64,000 nt of DNA from Chlorophyllum brunneum (lineage: Eukaryota; Basidiomycota; Agaricomycetes; Agaricales; Agaricaceae), in assembly GCA_963576785.1 (NCBI GenBank), contig OY756145.1:2704903-2768902 (forward strand), in the 5' to 3' direction. Below, in pieces: positions 33,917 through 46,253 of the stretch. The notes under the pieces are model-generated. The model searched no databases. It was given only the letters and a program-made list of their open reading frames with translations, and was not told the DNA's origin. Within the stretch, counting starts at the first letter, position 1; the number at the start of each line of letters is the position of its first letter. Position numbers and translations under genes: made by a program.

Positions 33917-34815
33917 AGCTCAGATTTCAAGCCGTGGCGTGGTAGATCTACATTCTTGGTAGCGACAGTGTTCATTCATTGCTTCCAGGCAGACCTTTAG
34001 TTCTTACTTGCTTTGCGTTCTTTCACCCGTCATGCTTTTGACTTGTAAATTTAACAACCTTGTAAAAAAGGCATATTGTTTGGCTCCGGGGATGGTGACA
34101 AACAATGACTGGGAGACTCACATGAACCAGCTGCACACGACAAGGCCACTTCCTCCATCTCGTCAGGTGCCTTGAAAAATCTACCGCAACGGACCAAGAA
34201 CAGGACGACTCTACCACTCTGGGGGAACGTGTATGAACCCAGGCATCAAGAATACTTCAAGTGTGTACCAGTGCTAGGGTCGTTCCACCAACAAGTACTC
34301 AACTTGTGATGTAGAAAGTCAATTATGGACAAAAGGTCTTGCGTAATGTGAAGACGGACGAACGGTTACTCACAAAATCTCAACCGATCGCCCTCTTCCA
34401 TAAGCTCGACGCCCACCATTCAACACACGCTGACAGCTTCTGTCAATCGACGACGGCCTCGATACACACCCCCGACCGGTTTATACAACGAATACTGCTA
34501 GCATAACGGCGCCCCGACTACACCAAATAATCCACGCGCTAACAAATTACTACACCATTCATTGCCGACGTTCCGAGTCTCTCTAGTCTCGGGTTTCGTA
34601 CAGTCTTAGGCGATTTTAATTCTAAAAAAATCACCGTCCTTCATACTTCCTTAAAAAGATCTATCTTTTTCTCATTCTCGTTCGATTTTTCAGACCTTAT
34701 AGCACAGATTAGATACGATGAACCGGTAGAAAAGTAGTATATAAGGGCCTCTTCGAGGACGACAAAGGCAGCTTGCTGAGAGACCGGATCGACTCCATAA
34801 CATATTTCCCATTCA

Positions 34816-34849
<34 letters not shown>

Positions 34850-35040
34850 ACCAATCACCTCTCTCTTATTAAACTAACTCCCTACTCCAATAAATTTCAG
34901 GATCCGAGAAGACGGCGTTGAATTGAAGCCAACGATCGATGAACACGACCGTACACGCTTCGACCGGACTCCCCATCCCCTTTTCTAAGGGAAGAACGAA
35001 GAACTTACTTCAGTAACCTTAAGCAGTACGACCCGGATCC
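33917..35040. other. Intergenic, with a CT microsatellite
   Basis: No gene up to about 34740. A TATATAAG motif at about 34738 and a (CT)14 tract at 34819-34846 look like a promoter/5' leader for a transcript reading right. AATTTCAG at about 34893 could be an intron acceptor in a leader. Confidence 0.4.
34819..34846 (+). repeat. (CT)n microsatellite
   Basis: An uninterrupted TC/CT run of about 28 bp. Confidence 0.9.
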
Positions 35041-35517
35041 ATGTCCGTGTTTATAAGATCCAATTGGAAATGTCGGTCGTATCTCATTAGGACTTTCAGG
35101 AAATACCGGGGTCGACGAGAGGACCCCAGGATAGAGCTCGATCAAATAAGTTTCCTTATGGTCGAGGTCCAAATGGTAGGTACCTCTTTCTTTCATCCGC
35201 TCCACTCATGTGCTCATCTGCCTCGCTCATGACAGGAGATAGAACCTCCAGAACAACGACCTGAGCCTGTCCTTCTGACCATTCCAATACAAGCTTTCTC
35301 CATCCCAACTCCGGATTCAGTCCCACAAGCGACTGTAGGAGCTGAAGGAGCCGTATCGTCGGACAACGATACCCTACAGGGCCAGGGTCGGACAAGCCAG
35401 GCCCTGTGCGGACTCCAGCCAACGATGGCATCCCTTTCTCACCTCCTGGGTCGACTTCTTCTCTTTCAGACCTGGCGTCGCCAATGTGGTTTTTACTACT
35501 CGCCACACCTCCACTAA
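35041..35517 (+). CDS. Possible small two-exon gene, unknown
   Basis: ATG 35041 gives 45 codons to a good donor (ATG|GTAGGT at 35176). A 60-nt intron ends CATGACAG at 35235, and phase 0 continues 93 codons to TAA 35515-35517 (138 residues). The product starts basic (MSVFIRSNWKCRSYLIR) and then is Pro/Thr/Gln-rich. Support is the intron and the TATA/CT-rich leader upstream. No family was recognised, and an alternative frame (35406-35657) is also open. Confidence 0.3.
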
Positions 35518-36349
35518 AGTCTTTCTTTCCCTCCATTGCGATACCCACCAACAATACCATGATCACATTCACTGCACGGAAACAAGCATCCAACGCGCTC
35601 CGCGAAGAACACTCTACCCAACTCGTAAAAATAGGAAATTTTGCGTCGACTACATGACAAAGTCACCCAGGAATTTGCCCCCGTATTTGCGCAAACGAAA
35701 CGCGTTGCATTTCTCTCATTCGTTGATAAAGAATAAAGTTGTGGTTGAAGGGGTGCAAGTGATGCTAGGGGTCAATTTCAGTGTAGTGATGAAAGAGCAC
35801 CTAGGTTGAGAGAGACTCCAGAGGCAAGAGTGGGTTGACAACGTGGATTCTTGTTGGTATTGTGATTGTTGTGCTAGTGTTGTATATGGTTATGGTTATG
35901 ATTTTGATCATCCGGTTTACTGGTCGGTCGATTCATGTTGCTATAACTAATTCATATCCTTGACAAGCTCACTGACTAGTAAATTAGATTTTCCCACCTT
36001 ATGACAAGACCGTCCCTAATCAAAGTGACACGGATACGGTAGGAAAAGCTCATGCTAAGACATATCTACGGCCGCTGATATGCAACCAGAACATGCTCAT
36101 TCAGGAGAGAGGCTAGATCTCATCGGCCATCCTCAAACTTCTTCTGGTGCGCGGTTGTGGCGGGATGTTGGCTGAAGATATGTAAAACTACTACCTGTCG
36201 GCATAATCGCCATCCCGTCACGGAACCCCTGATGCGCGAAGTTGATGTGTCGAATACCTTTAATATTGAGACGGGAAACAACTTCAAGGTAATCAGCTCA
36301 TGCCCTTCAGAGTCAAAGCCGTGTTCATCGATCATGCGCCAGTCTCTCT
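35518..36349. other. Intergenic, no gene seen
   Basis: Nothing is supported; short overlapping frames only. Confidence 0.4.
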
Positions 36350-36987
36350 TCCCGAACTGGAAATGTACCCAGTTTCATCGGTCCCCCACGGAGGTGGATC
36401 ACATTGACTGAGTTCGATGTCACTGGGAGTCAGGATCTATTTCCAAAGCCTCAGCCTAATCCCACCTCCACGTTCCCAGAAGGGTTCTATCAACCGCGAC
36501 AATGAACAGAACTCAGTGTGTGATCGAGAACTGTGCGTTTCTGCACCCCTACTCTTTCTACTTTGATCAATGCTACTTCCTGTGTACATTCACCGCAACG
36601 ACAGGAATTGTCGGATCGCATTCCCCCTCAGTGTTCCGCCCCCTCAAAATTGGGGCTAAAGCTGGATGCTATTCCGACGTTCAATGCTATTTTTCCCAAC
36701 CTCGACCCCTTCACTCTTTCCACAATCCAAGCTTTTCTCGAGCACCCTTAATTCACTACCAGTGGTTGCACCGATATGATTTATATATATTCTAACTTCA
36801 ATGGAGTCTCTACATCCGTAACAAAATCACTCTCAAGCAGAGTCATGACCGGGGACTGTTCTGGTGTTCCCGTGTCATCACTGCTGCTCGACGTCGACGA
36901 TTGGGGTGGAGAAGGAAACACTTACCCTGAAAATAAACCCCGGTTATTCCAGCTTGGCATCCGTCTATGGTTTGTCTCCTAGCGTGG
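36350..36987 (+). pseudogene. Degenerate third copy of the approximately 585-aa membrane protein
   Basis: CCCCACGGA and GTTCGATGTCACTGGGAG align with the RYPTDTVHF-C-W block of paralogue B. Later fragments align in other frames: FTLSTIQAFL, then SNFNGVSTSVTKSLSSRVM and GVPVSSLLLDVDDW, then KPRLFQLGIRLWFVS at the last helix. The N-terminal half is missing and at least four frame shifts or stops are present. The downstream CTTCCAGGCAGA motif is kept. Confidence 0.75.
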
Positions 36988-38923
36988 TTGGACTGGGCAA
37001 GGTACGGGGTGCTCGATCTACACTGTTGATGGAAAGAGCACTCACCAACGGCTTCCAGGCAGAAATTGAACAGTGAACCAGCTTCACTGATCACTTATCG
37101 TTTCCTAGGAGGGTTGTTCCTGTTCGCGGCGGTTTGGGTAGCATAAAAAAGACCCAAGATGTGCGAGGTCAAACCCGCTCAGGCCGTCGGACGGGGGATT
37201 TTCCACTGACACGCCTACGCCCATTGTGGGGCTGAATATAGGACAATGAAGTTCAAGCTAGCTGATCATATTTTCGACTTGTATCAGTGCGATCGGTCTC
37301 CGAATGACATCGATATTTGGATTAGTAGCGTAAATACAGGGGAAGCCGAGTTGTTCATCGAGGAGAACCGACAGATGTTATTGGCATTGTTACTTCCGGA
37401 TTCATCTTGAGGGGTTGTTGCACACTGGAAATGATAAAAACGGGTACGAATGAGGTGCCCATAGGTAGCTTCATTTCGGCTGTGGTGTCAGAACAGCACT
37501 GGTCTTGCGAGAAGATGGATTACCTTGGCTTTCTCAGCAAGAGAAGTGGATTCTGTGAGGGTGATAGTAATAGCCTTTCGTGAGCAACAAGTCCGATAAG
37601 TATGTCAAGAGATCACCGGCGAAGAAGAGAGAGGAACCATTGACGATGGGAATCTCCAATTTGGAGTTAATTCCGGAGGATGAACGGTGGGAATGGAGGA
37701 TTTGAACTTAGTTGAGCAAACGGCCGAGTAGTTATCCCTCTGACTGGGGCATGCAAGCGATTTCATGAGCAACCATGTAGTGGGAACTGCGCGAACTGCA
37801 AAGTCCCCAGTCGCGGCGGGGTGGGTTTTTGACAACTGATTTATAGATCCACCGAGACAAAATCTGGAACATTATCAGAGATTAAGACCTGCGCTGGGTG
37901 CGGGCTTGGCAGGAAGTGCTTCGGTGGAGACGGCTCAACTAAGTCCTTCGTTGCTGAGGTGAAGGGTATACCAGGGGTAAAATTGAAGTAAAACAACATA
38001 GCTCACGATAGGTCGAAGGGGTGCAGAACGATGAGGATTTTTCGACGAAGCGACAGCTGATAAGAAGCTAACCAGTCCTCGCCAGGAGACAACTAGACGA
38101 AGAGAAATCGGGAGCCCAAAAAGGCACCAATTCACACGCATCAGTCATCTTAGTAGCGTTTTCCTTGGTTGATCGTGACTGAAATTTTTTCTGACACCAA
38201 GGGAAAACTGTGGTTCAGTACTGAATTCGTCACGAGGGTAATGCCAAACTCAAGGCGAACTCAATGCCCATGCAGATCCATCACGGGTTAGGGTTGGTGT
38301 TCATTCGTAGCCTTAACATGTCAAGGTTCTTCTGGTAAAATCCTTGGCGCAAGTAAACCTAATAGACGAAACACGCAGATCTTGGTTACGACTTACGAGA
38401 TAAAAACATGAAGTCGTAACAGATCTGATCACTCACATGTCGAAAGCTGTCAAGCTTCCCGGCTGAGACCCGGGGAATGATGTCCACGGTGACATCGGCT
38501 TTTCACTGAGCTCATTGCGCTGGTCATGATAGTCCATCACCGCTTGGTCAAGATTATTCCGATGCCGGGAGGAAGAATCTTTGATCTTGAAAGGCAGGCG
38601 GATGATTCCCTTTTGCAGATGGTCGTGGAGCTGGTCCAGACTATCGAACATCCACGAGTTCAAATGCGCCACATGTACACGGGAAGTGAGGGATGTCTAC
38701 AGAACATATACCATTCACCAGGTCATATTCGGATCGCAATACGGGAAAGGTCCTAGAGTACGAGTACATGGAGTAGCTATATACACAATATAATATAAAT
38801 GAAATCCACAATCCGTCCAGATTCAAGCAAGGACTCGGGCAGAAAGATATCTGTGTCCACCAAACCTCCAATTACGGTAAGCATTTGATATACATATGGT
38901 GAAATAACATATGAATCCGGAGT
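36988..38923. other. Intergenic, decayed duplication at its left end
   Basis: 36988-37260 matches the 3' flank of paralogue A in degenerate form. The remainder has no supportable gene; 38433-38672 (79 codons, minus) has no features. Confidence 0.4.
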
Positions 38924-39531
38924 TCAGTTTCGATATGCTCCCACAAGTTGCGGTTCTCCCTGTTCAATATCAATCTCACCGTTGCAATAGGACTTGAACT
39001 AGTGGGCTCTCACCTTTGTGTAAGCAGGCGGAGGAGCATCCGGTAGCTAGGTGAGACGAGGTCAGATTCGGTCGAAATCCAGAAATCTACTGCTCACATA
39101 GTAGCTCAATTGGTTCGGGGCATATTTTGCACGGTCTGCTCTGGAAGACTGAGTGGCATAATTACTATCCGGTAACACCGATGACCCTCCACTAAGGCCA
39201 TTCTGTGGCGGTGATGTAACAAGATGAGGATCACCGTAGTAGCCTTGATACCGGTTGGGATAACCTTGTTGACCTTGTTGAACAGCCAAGGCGCGAGCCC
39301 TCCTGCGGCGGCGAATCAAGCATAGTACAAGTATTCCGAAGAAGATGAGGCAGAGGGCAGCTATGAATAAACTGAATTAGATGAATCGGGTTTAAGGGTG
39401 ATAGACATATCCGTACCGACGACACAGCCAGCAATAATGCGGCCTATACTTGGCCTCCTTCGTCTTATGAACTGAGCAAGGACAGCAGGGAGGAAGGCTA
39501 GGGCCAAGAGTGCGGACAGTAGAGAGTACAT
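38924..39531 (-). CDS. Small secreted-type single-pass membrane protein with PPxY
   Basis: Four exons: 39531-39417, 39360-39098, 39046-39014 and 38959-38924, with introns of 56, 51 and 54 nt, giving 148 residues. Residues 1-20 form a signal peptide (MYSLLSALLALAFLPAVLAQ). A helix at about 32-55 (IIAGCVVAALCLIFFGILVL) is followed by the stop-transfer RRRRRAR. The cytosolic tail is Gln/Gly/Tyr-rich, then Ser-rich, and contains APPPAY in exon 3, a PPxY motif known to bind WW domains such as those of Rsp5-type ubiquitin ligases. The exact last exon is less sure: reading through at 39013 would end VRAH instead of GEPQLVGAYRN. Similar small proteins are common in Agaricomycetes without known function. 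Confidence 0.7.
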
Positions 39532-42500
39532 CGTCGTTCAATACAGAGCTGACTTTGCTGAGGAGCGCTTGTGGGTGAACAATTAGAATGACATCATTCC
39601 GCCGGGGAAAGCCACCGAGAACCATCCCGTGATTTTCCATATACGGAAGTGGCGGGCTCTGCCCCTCCGTATTTTTGGAATACTCAGGTCTTTATGCGTA
39701 AATATATCCTCTTCCGGCATCCAGCACCTCTGAGGGGTACATGCCGAAATCTGCGAAATGACTTCTTTTCTGTCAGGAATTCGTTAGAATGCACAGTGGG
39801 CGCGGGGGTGTGTGAGGCTCTAGCTCGTTCTTCAACTATGGCATGTGTAAGTCGTGAGTCGGAGAACCAAGGCTGATGAATCCGCAGCAGGTACTACTCC
39901 AGAGGTGGAAAATGGACTAGACCATCATCAGGTGCTCGGGAACCGCTATTTTGGTGCTTGGTGAAGCCCTTTCGCGGGACGTTGAGAAGACTGCCAGTAA
40001 CATCACCGTGTCTTCTGTCAGGGAAGTTATCTCATCGGGTGCTATTGTCGAGTAAACTGCCAATTTAGGCTAAAGCGTGATCTAGGGGACGCTCACTAGG
40101 GTACTGGACGGCGAGGCGGATGGCTCAACTGTAGCTGGCGGTACGTCGACTGATGTAATACCATGTTACTACTGGTCCATGTTTTGATGACGACTTCGTC
40201 CTAGCAACATCGAGCTTGGTTTGTCAAGTTGCTATGTATAGATTGCAGTTCCTATGTCTAACATTTGTCGTTACTCATCAACAAGACAAGGACAGGTTCT
40301 ACGATGTGAACAAAACCATGGCAGTGTGGTTGATATCCAACCAAAATCCACAGTATCCTATGAACGAATCTGGATAGCGATACGGCCATTGTCATTGCCA
40401 GCTCTCATGATAAGGTGTACTTCGATCATCAAGCTCTTAGAAAGATGTAGCTTCATCATACGACACAACTATCCACCAGTATTTCGACGATGGTTTGACT
40501 TGTGATCTTATGGAAACGGTTGACTACTGATAACAGAGTCATCTAAAACATAGACCCAAAGTCTTCTCCCAACAAAATCTCCACACAACAAGATGTTCCC
40601 GGGAATGCCCAGTTTTGTATCAACCTACCACTACGAGACATCTCACGACCAGTGCGGAACTTCCAACACGAAACCAGTCAACCGGTATCGAACCAAATAT
40701 TGACCTATCCGGCGGTTATCCCCCTCGCTCAGTTCCGATTATCTTACTCAGCTACTGATCAAGTGGAACGAATCAGAATATGCTGAGATCGGTTCAGGAT
40801 ACGAGGCTAGACACTAGGTGGTATGACCAAAAAACCATGCCACGTAGCAGTTGCATCAACTAACACCGCCGTTGGTTCATGAGCATGTTGGATATCCCTA
40901 GATTGACGTGACTTTTACGGGGAGTGGTGAGGGCCGACGGTGAGGTATCCGTTAGGTTGGGTCGGGGGAGGGGTAGTTAATATTTTGAGGATGCAACAAG
41001 GTGTGGAGATGAGTACAGGGTGTGAAGGGTCAATCCGAATATCTCTGGGTCAGGAAAGACCAAAAACAATCAGGGCTGAGGGGGTCGGCCGAGGATTTGT
41101 GCATAGTCGTCCTTCGCTTACAGGTGAGGCATCGATCTCACCTCGTTCCAAGCCGGTCTTTCCTTTGAGAACCTAGCGTAGGGTATAAGCATTAACCAAA
41201 GTAAACCTTGTTCGAGCCGCTACGACGATTTTGGAATGGCACGACTGAGGCTTCATGAGCTTTCGCCTTAAACAGTGACCTCGTTGTGCCTCTATTCAAC
41301 TCTATTCGACGTTTTATATATTGGCTAAATGAACGGTCCAGAAACGTAGTTGTAATATTTATTATCTCATCCCTCATCTCCGAAATTAAAAATATATCTT
41401 TTTGGAATCAAAATATCCAATCCCGACTTGCCAGCGCCTGTTCAACCATATTCAGAAAAGCAAAAATTTCTCTTCCCGCTCTATCCTATTTTCAACTATC
41501 TATTTTTCTTCTTCTTCTTTCCCCCTCCACCCGAACGTAGCCGCGCCTATATTCCTTTCCGAGAGCGAAGCTATTGGAAGAACGACGCATGACACCGGTT
41601 TCATTGGTTTCGCGCACAGCCTCGAGGCAGGGGGCGTGATTAAGAAGTGGTATAATATCATGCAGAACTCAACGATCAGAGTCATATAGAAGCCCATATG
41701 CGAAGGAAAGAAGCCAGGGGTGGCATATGGAAATATATCAAGTAGGCATTCGCCGGTGTGCGGGGTGGGTTCGTTAATCGGTATTGTACAAGAGGGATGG
41801 TTCGTGGGTTAGATAGTCGATTCAGATGGACTTGGAAAGTTGGGATAATGGCGGGTCTTGTATTATGCCGTGCTGTACAAGTGTTGAATCATTGTCAAGT
41901 CGTTTGACAATCAGGAGGTACAATGGTTTTTTTGAAGGTTTACCATCATGTCATTGAGGACAAAAAAGATTTCAATCGATGATCTCGGACGGGAAATGGG
42001 CCACTGGTTCGTTTTCGTTATTGTTCTCCCGAATGGCGTGGTTAGAGAGTCTTCTAACGCCATTATACCACAACACGAGGCGAAAAGATAACCGAAAGTT
42101 ATCAGATGGTGATTTTGTGTGTATGTGGTCTGAGGGTAGATAAAATATTATTATTACGGGTGAAAAGGAAGGTGAGCGACAATCCGATAAGATGGCTTGG
42201 CAGAGAAGAATGAAAATAATCCCACGTTTTTAAGCTTCAGGTTCGACAGTACGAGTGAATTATATTCTACGATCACAGTTTATTGACAAACTGGATTTTT
42301 AACGCGCTTGGGGTAAGCTCATCGGAATGATGAGCGCATGATAGGCCAACTGTTATCCCTTTCTTCCATTTTGGCCTATACGCGCGTTACGTTTGGAAAA
42401 GGCCTCAACTAGGAATAATGCCAGGGTCCGGTTCAATATTTGTCATCAAGGTTTTTCGGGTAGTGAGTGGCGGGTTGTTCGCCTGTTGTAAGAAGACCCA

Positions 42501-44475
42501 TTGATGATACATGAGATGCCACGCCATAACGGCCGCGGGTGTGCCGCTGCCACCAACCGACCTCTCTTCAACACCAGACCCTTAATCGAAGATTTCAACC
42601 GCTGAGGGAACTGCTATTAGTGATCCAAAATGATCAAACGTGCGGAACAAAGGGAGTATAATATGACGTGCTGCTGCGCATTCATTGCGCTGGCCGTCTA
42701 CAGGTTTGTTTAGTGACATGATCATGTGTTCGTTATATTTCGGATTCTTCGGAGACTTGATTATCAACAAATCAACGGTTTGTCACTTGATATCAGTTTT
42801 GTAAGAGAAAACCAACCAACCAACCAATGCCAACGAAGAGGTTGGGGGAAAAAAGTTAAAGTGTCATGTTATGACCTTTTTGGTTGCGTGATGGTCCTGA
42901 TGAAGCGAGGATGACTCTTCTCATGGACCGGATAGATAGGCATGAGGCATGAGGCTGGTTTGAGGCGTGATTGGTGATCAAAATGTGATTTTTGATATGC
43001 CGATGTGCGGCGTTGGAATTTGGGGTTTGAATGGTGTTTGTGTAGCGTGGTAAGTACGACAGGGCGTGGGGCGTGTGAGCGGATGCGTGAGATTGTGGGG
43101 AGGCCAAGGAAATAATGCAGTGTCGGGTTGGCTGGTGTTCTTGTCGGATTCACAAGTGGATTGCATAGGTAGTTGTGATATTCTTGAATTACACTGATGA
43201 GTGCAGAGGAAGCCCGGGAATTTGAAGAGACGGTAGTGAGGCGTAAAGATGGAAACGTAGACCCTCGATGTCGTTGCGGGGTAGGCACCCAGGTCCAAGG
43301 GTGTGAATTTGTTGTTGTTTACATTCAACAGTTTGAGTTGGCAGAGTCATTCCGCCGAAAGCAGCCGGCTAACGCGGTGAACGACAGCAGCATGGTGATC
43401 GAATTGATTGGTTTGTGCTTCTTTTTCAGCATATGCGGGTAAGAGGTGACGGTAGTGGTTCAGTAGCACCAAGAGTGAGCATGGAGAGGTGTCTCCTTCG
43501 GGATAGTTGGATCCCTCCTGTCGGACGAAAGACCTGGTGGTGGTATCTAGGTTGAACCTTATCGTGCCACCTAGGTGGAGTTGGACGCAAGTTGTCGATG
43601 CCGGCGGGATAGTTAGAGGGATGTTCTATGTTTGCTTTATCCGAGTATGAGCCTAAGGTGAATAACCTATCTCGTGTAAGAGAATCCTGCAGAAAAGCCA
43701 AGCGGGAAGCCAAGGAATAGGCCAATTCAAATTCCGAGTGAAGAAAAACCTGAGTGGGGAAAGTGTGTCATGTGTTCCGAGGAAACGTCCGAAAGTTCTC
43801 TGTTGGTTCAAATGACGGCGAGGTGCGGTATGTAGCGGTATCTCGACATTTGGACGTAGAGTATCCCCACAAGTGATATGTATCCGGTTGTAGTAAGCCT
43901 GGAAAGTGAGACGGAGAAAATGCACGGGCGGTGAATAGTTAGTGGTTGAATGAGAGGCATAGCATGGGACAGAAATACGACGCCTGGATACGATCAACAG
44001 GCGTCGCGTCGGGGATTTCTCAAGATATTTCAGTCTCGGGGGCTGACGGTGATATCGCTGATGCAGGTGGCCCCTGCCACACTGAGCACTGGCCTGGGTA
44101 GGAGGGACGAGGACGAGGACGATTGTGTCGCATCAGCAGCAGGCGAGCCGGTTTGGGGGAGCGGGTGATAATCAGGCAAGCTTATTTGACGTGCGAGGCA
44201 TATTCGGGGTATATTTAGCAGGTGGGAAACGGAGAGCCGGATATGGGAGGACCGGGGCTGGGGCGCCGGGCGTGGGACGGATGGAGTGGGAGGAAGTTGA
44301 CGTGGGCGGTTTGCTGCGGAGACTGCCATGGAAATGAACCGGGCGAGCTGGGGCTGGGGCGCCGGGGCGGAGTCCGAAAAAGGACATTGAGTGGGATGTC
44401 GGCATGTGTGCCGAACAAAACAAACGGATTTCAAGTCAGCTCGCCTTCTCTCCCTCCATCCATCTCCTCCCCACC
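39532..44475. other. Long non-coding stretch before the MADS gene
   Basis: About 4.9 kb. I could not build any gene with coherent splicing. A small (CCAA)n run lies near 42825. The Pro/His-rich minus-strand frames at 42856-43328 and the frames at 44030-44506 are antisense in GC-rich DNA and have no family signature. Part of it is presumably the extended regulatory or leader region of the MADS gene. Confidence 0.4.
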
Positions 44476-46253
44476 ATGGGCCGTCGCAAGATTGAAATCC
44501 AGCCAATTACTGCGAGTATTCCTCTCGCTCGTCCCCGTATTTTCTGCTCACTTTTCTTCCAGCACGAGCGGAATCGCTCCGTCACCTTTTTAAAGGCACG
44601 CCTTCCAATTTATTCGCTATTTTTGCCCACAGCATATTTATTCTTGGCCCGCCACCCTCCAGCGTAAGAATGGCCTTTTCAAAAAGGCCTACGAGCTTGG
44701 CGTCCTCTGCTCCGTCGACGTTGCAGTCATTATCTTTGGTATGTCCTCCTCGACACTCGTCTTTGCCCCGCTGACCCTGTTCTATTTTTATCGCGCAGAG
44801 GAACGCCCTGGCCACCATCTCAAGCTGTACCAATACTGCTCATCCGACATCCATGACATTGTCCAGCGCCACCTCCGCGTATGCCTCTTCCTCTCACCTC
44901 CAACCCTCTAGACTCATCTCTCTTAGCATGATGGCGAAAAGGACACGCGCGGTCCTCAGGATTTCGCCGGTAATGCCAATACAAAGATAGATGACATCGG
45001 CGATGGCGATGACGACGATCAGGACGACGACGAGGATGGCCCAGGAAAGCGCAGGAGCGACTCCAAGTTAAAGCGCTCCGAGCTCACAATGTCTAGTGAT
45101 GTACGTCTTTCAGGCGTCTCGCCTTACCCCACGACTGACGACTTCAGATGGATTTTATGCCCAATCGCGGTCTCTCTATTCCACAGCCGCCCCTCCCTAT
45201 GCATGGCATGGCCTCTGGCTCCTCCCTTCCCATCTCAAACGACAGGCACGGCTTGCGCAACCACCCCTCTCACCATTCCAAGCGCCCACGCACAGACCAC
45301 CCCAGTCTCCATAGCCGATCTCCATCCGATGACCACTTACCCTCCGGTTCAACGGGATACCATTACGGAACTGGTTCAGGTGCTTCTTTCTCTAGGACAG
45401 GCGGACCGTACCACCATTCGGGAAATTCACAGTACACGCCTCTCTACCCGGTTTCAAACCACACCACACCGCCGCCCGTCTTCATCCCCCTTCAGCCAGA
45501 CTTTGGCTCTTCCTCTTCACGTGGTCCCGCCCCACGCACCGCAGGTCCAGGCCCTCCCCCCTCTGCATTCTCCGCTGTTCGCTCAAGTAGTGCCAATTCT
45601 TCGTATGACACCAGTATGTATCAAGGTATGATGCGTCCACCCCAGTCCGGTGGTTCCCACCACCCAGGCAGCGGCGGAGGTAGTGGCGGGGGTGGTGGTA
45701 GCGACCTGTTCACTGCGTTCTTAGATGCAGACGAACACAGCCGACAATCGCAAGGCCAGGGCTTCGGTCTCGACTGGCCAGTTCATAATTCCAGCACCGG
45801 GTCTGGACCACCGCCTCCAAACCCTCCGCCTTCTGGTCAGTTGTTGTGGTGCTTGACATTCACGTAACGCTTCTTTGCTGACTGATATCTCCAGTTCCTA
45901 ATCCCTCGGCAAATTCTTCATCGGGACCAACCGAAGGGAGTTCGAATTGGTTAGACTTCCTCTCAGGAAATGCCAACCCATCCTCTTCAGGTAGCCGGGA
46001 CCCTTCGATGTCATGGGAAAGGAGTGGTGGTGATAACAGAGCGGATATCACCGACATGTTTGGATCTGGCAGTGGAGGAGGCGGGGGAAGTGGTCAGACC
46101 ACCTCCCCGTTGAATGTCGGAATGGGCGCGATACCCGGAAACAAGCGCCGCGTTGGATCCGAGGTAGATGACCCCGGCCTGACAACCAGCCCCGGGTCCC
46201 TCGGCGGGATTGGTAGTGACAAGAAGGACCTGAAACCTGAAGGTGGAGGGTGA
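44476..46253 (+). CDS. RLM1: MEF2/RLM1-type MADS-box transcription factor
   Basis: Seven exons (44476-44511, 44563-44595, 44663-44738, 44799-44878, 44927-45100, 45148-45835, 45895-46253) encode 481 residues. The start [12 protein letters not shown] is the hallmark of MEF2-like MADS domains. It continues [44 protein letters not shown] across the first four exons (residues 1-75) and is followed by a MEF2-like extension. Residues about 97-115 are acidic, then a basic cluster [13 protein letters not shown] suggests a nuclear signal. The rest is low-complexity Ser/Pro/Gly-rich, as in RLM1, the yeast factor under the cell-wall-integrity MAP kinase. The first two introns appear to use GC donors (GCGAGT at 44512, GCACGC at 44596); the other four use GT. 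The fit of the protein across both junctions is excellent, which is why I accept them. Confidence 0.93.

Noticed and set aside
34819..34846. CT tract considered as part of a CRISPR-like or satellite array
   Set aside because: It is a plain dinucleotide microsatellite; no spaced direct repeats exist in the window and CRISPR is not expected in a fungus.
37690..37765. Possible minus-strand tRNA (GTTCAAATCC-like T-loop)
   Set aside because: The flanking bases do not pair into a T stem or acceptor stem.
42856..43328. Overlapping Pro/His-rich minus-strand ORFs
   Set aside because: Three frames are open at once in skewed sequence, typical of compositional ORFs; no domain seen.
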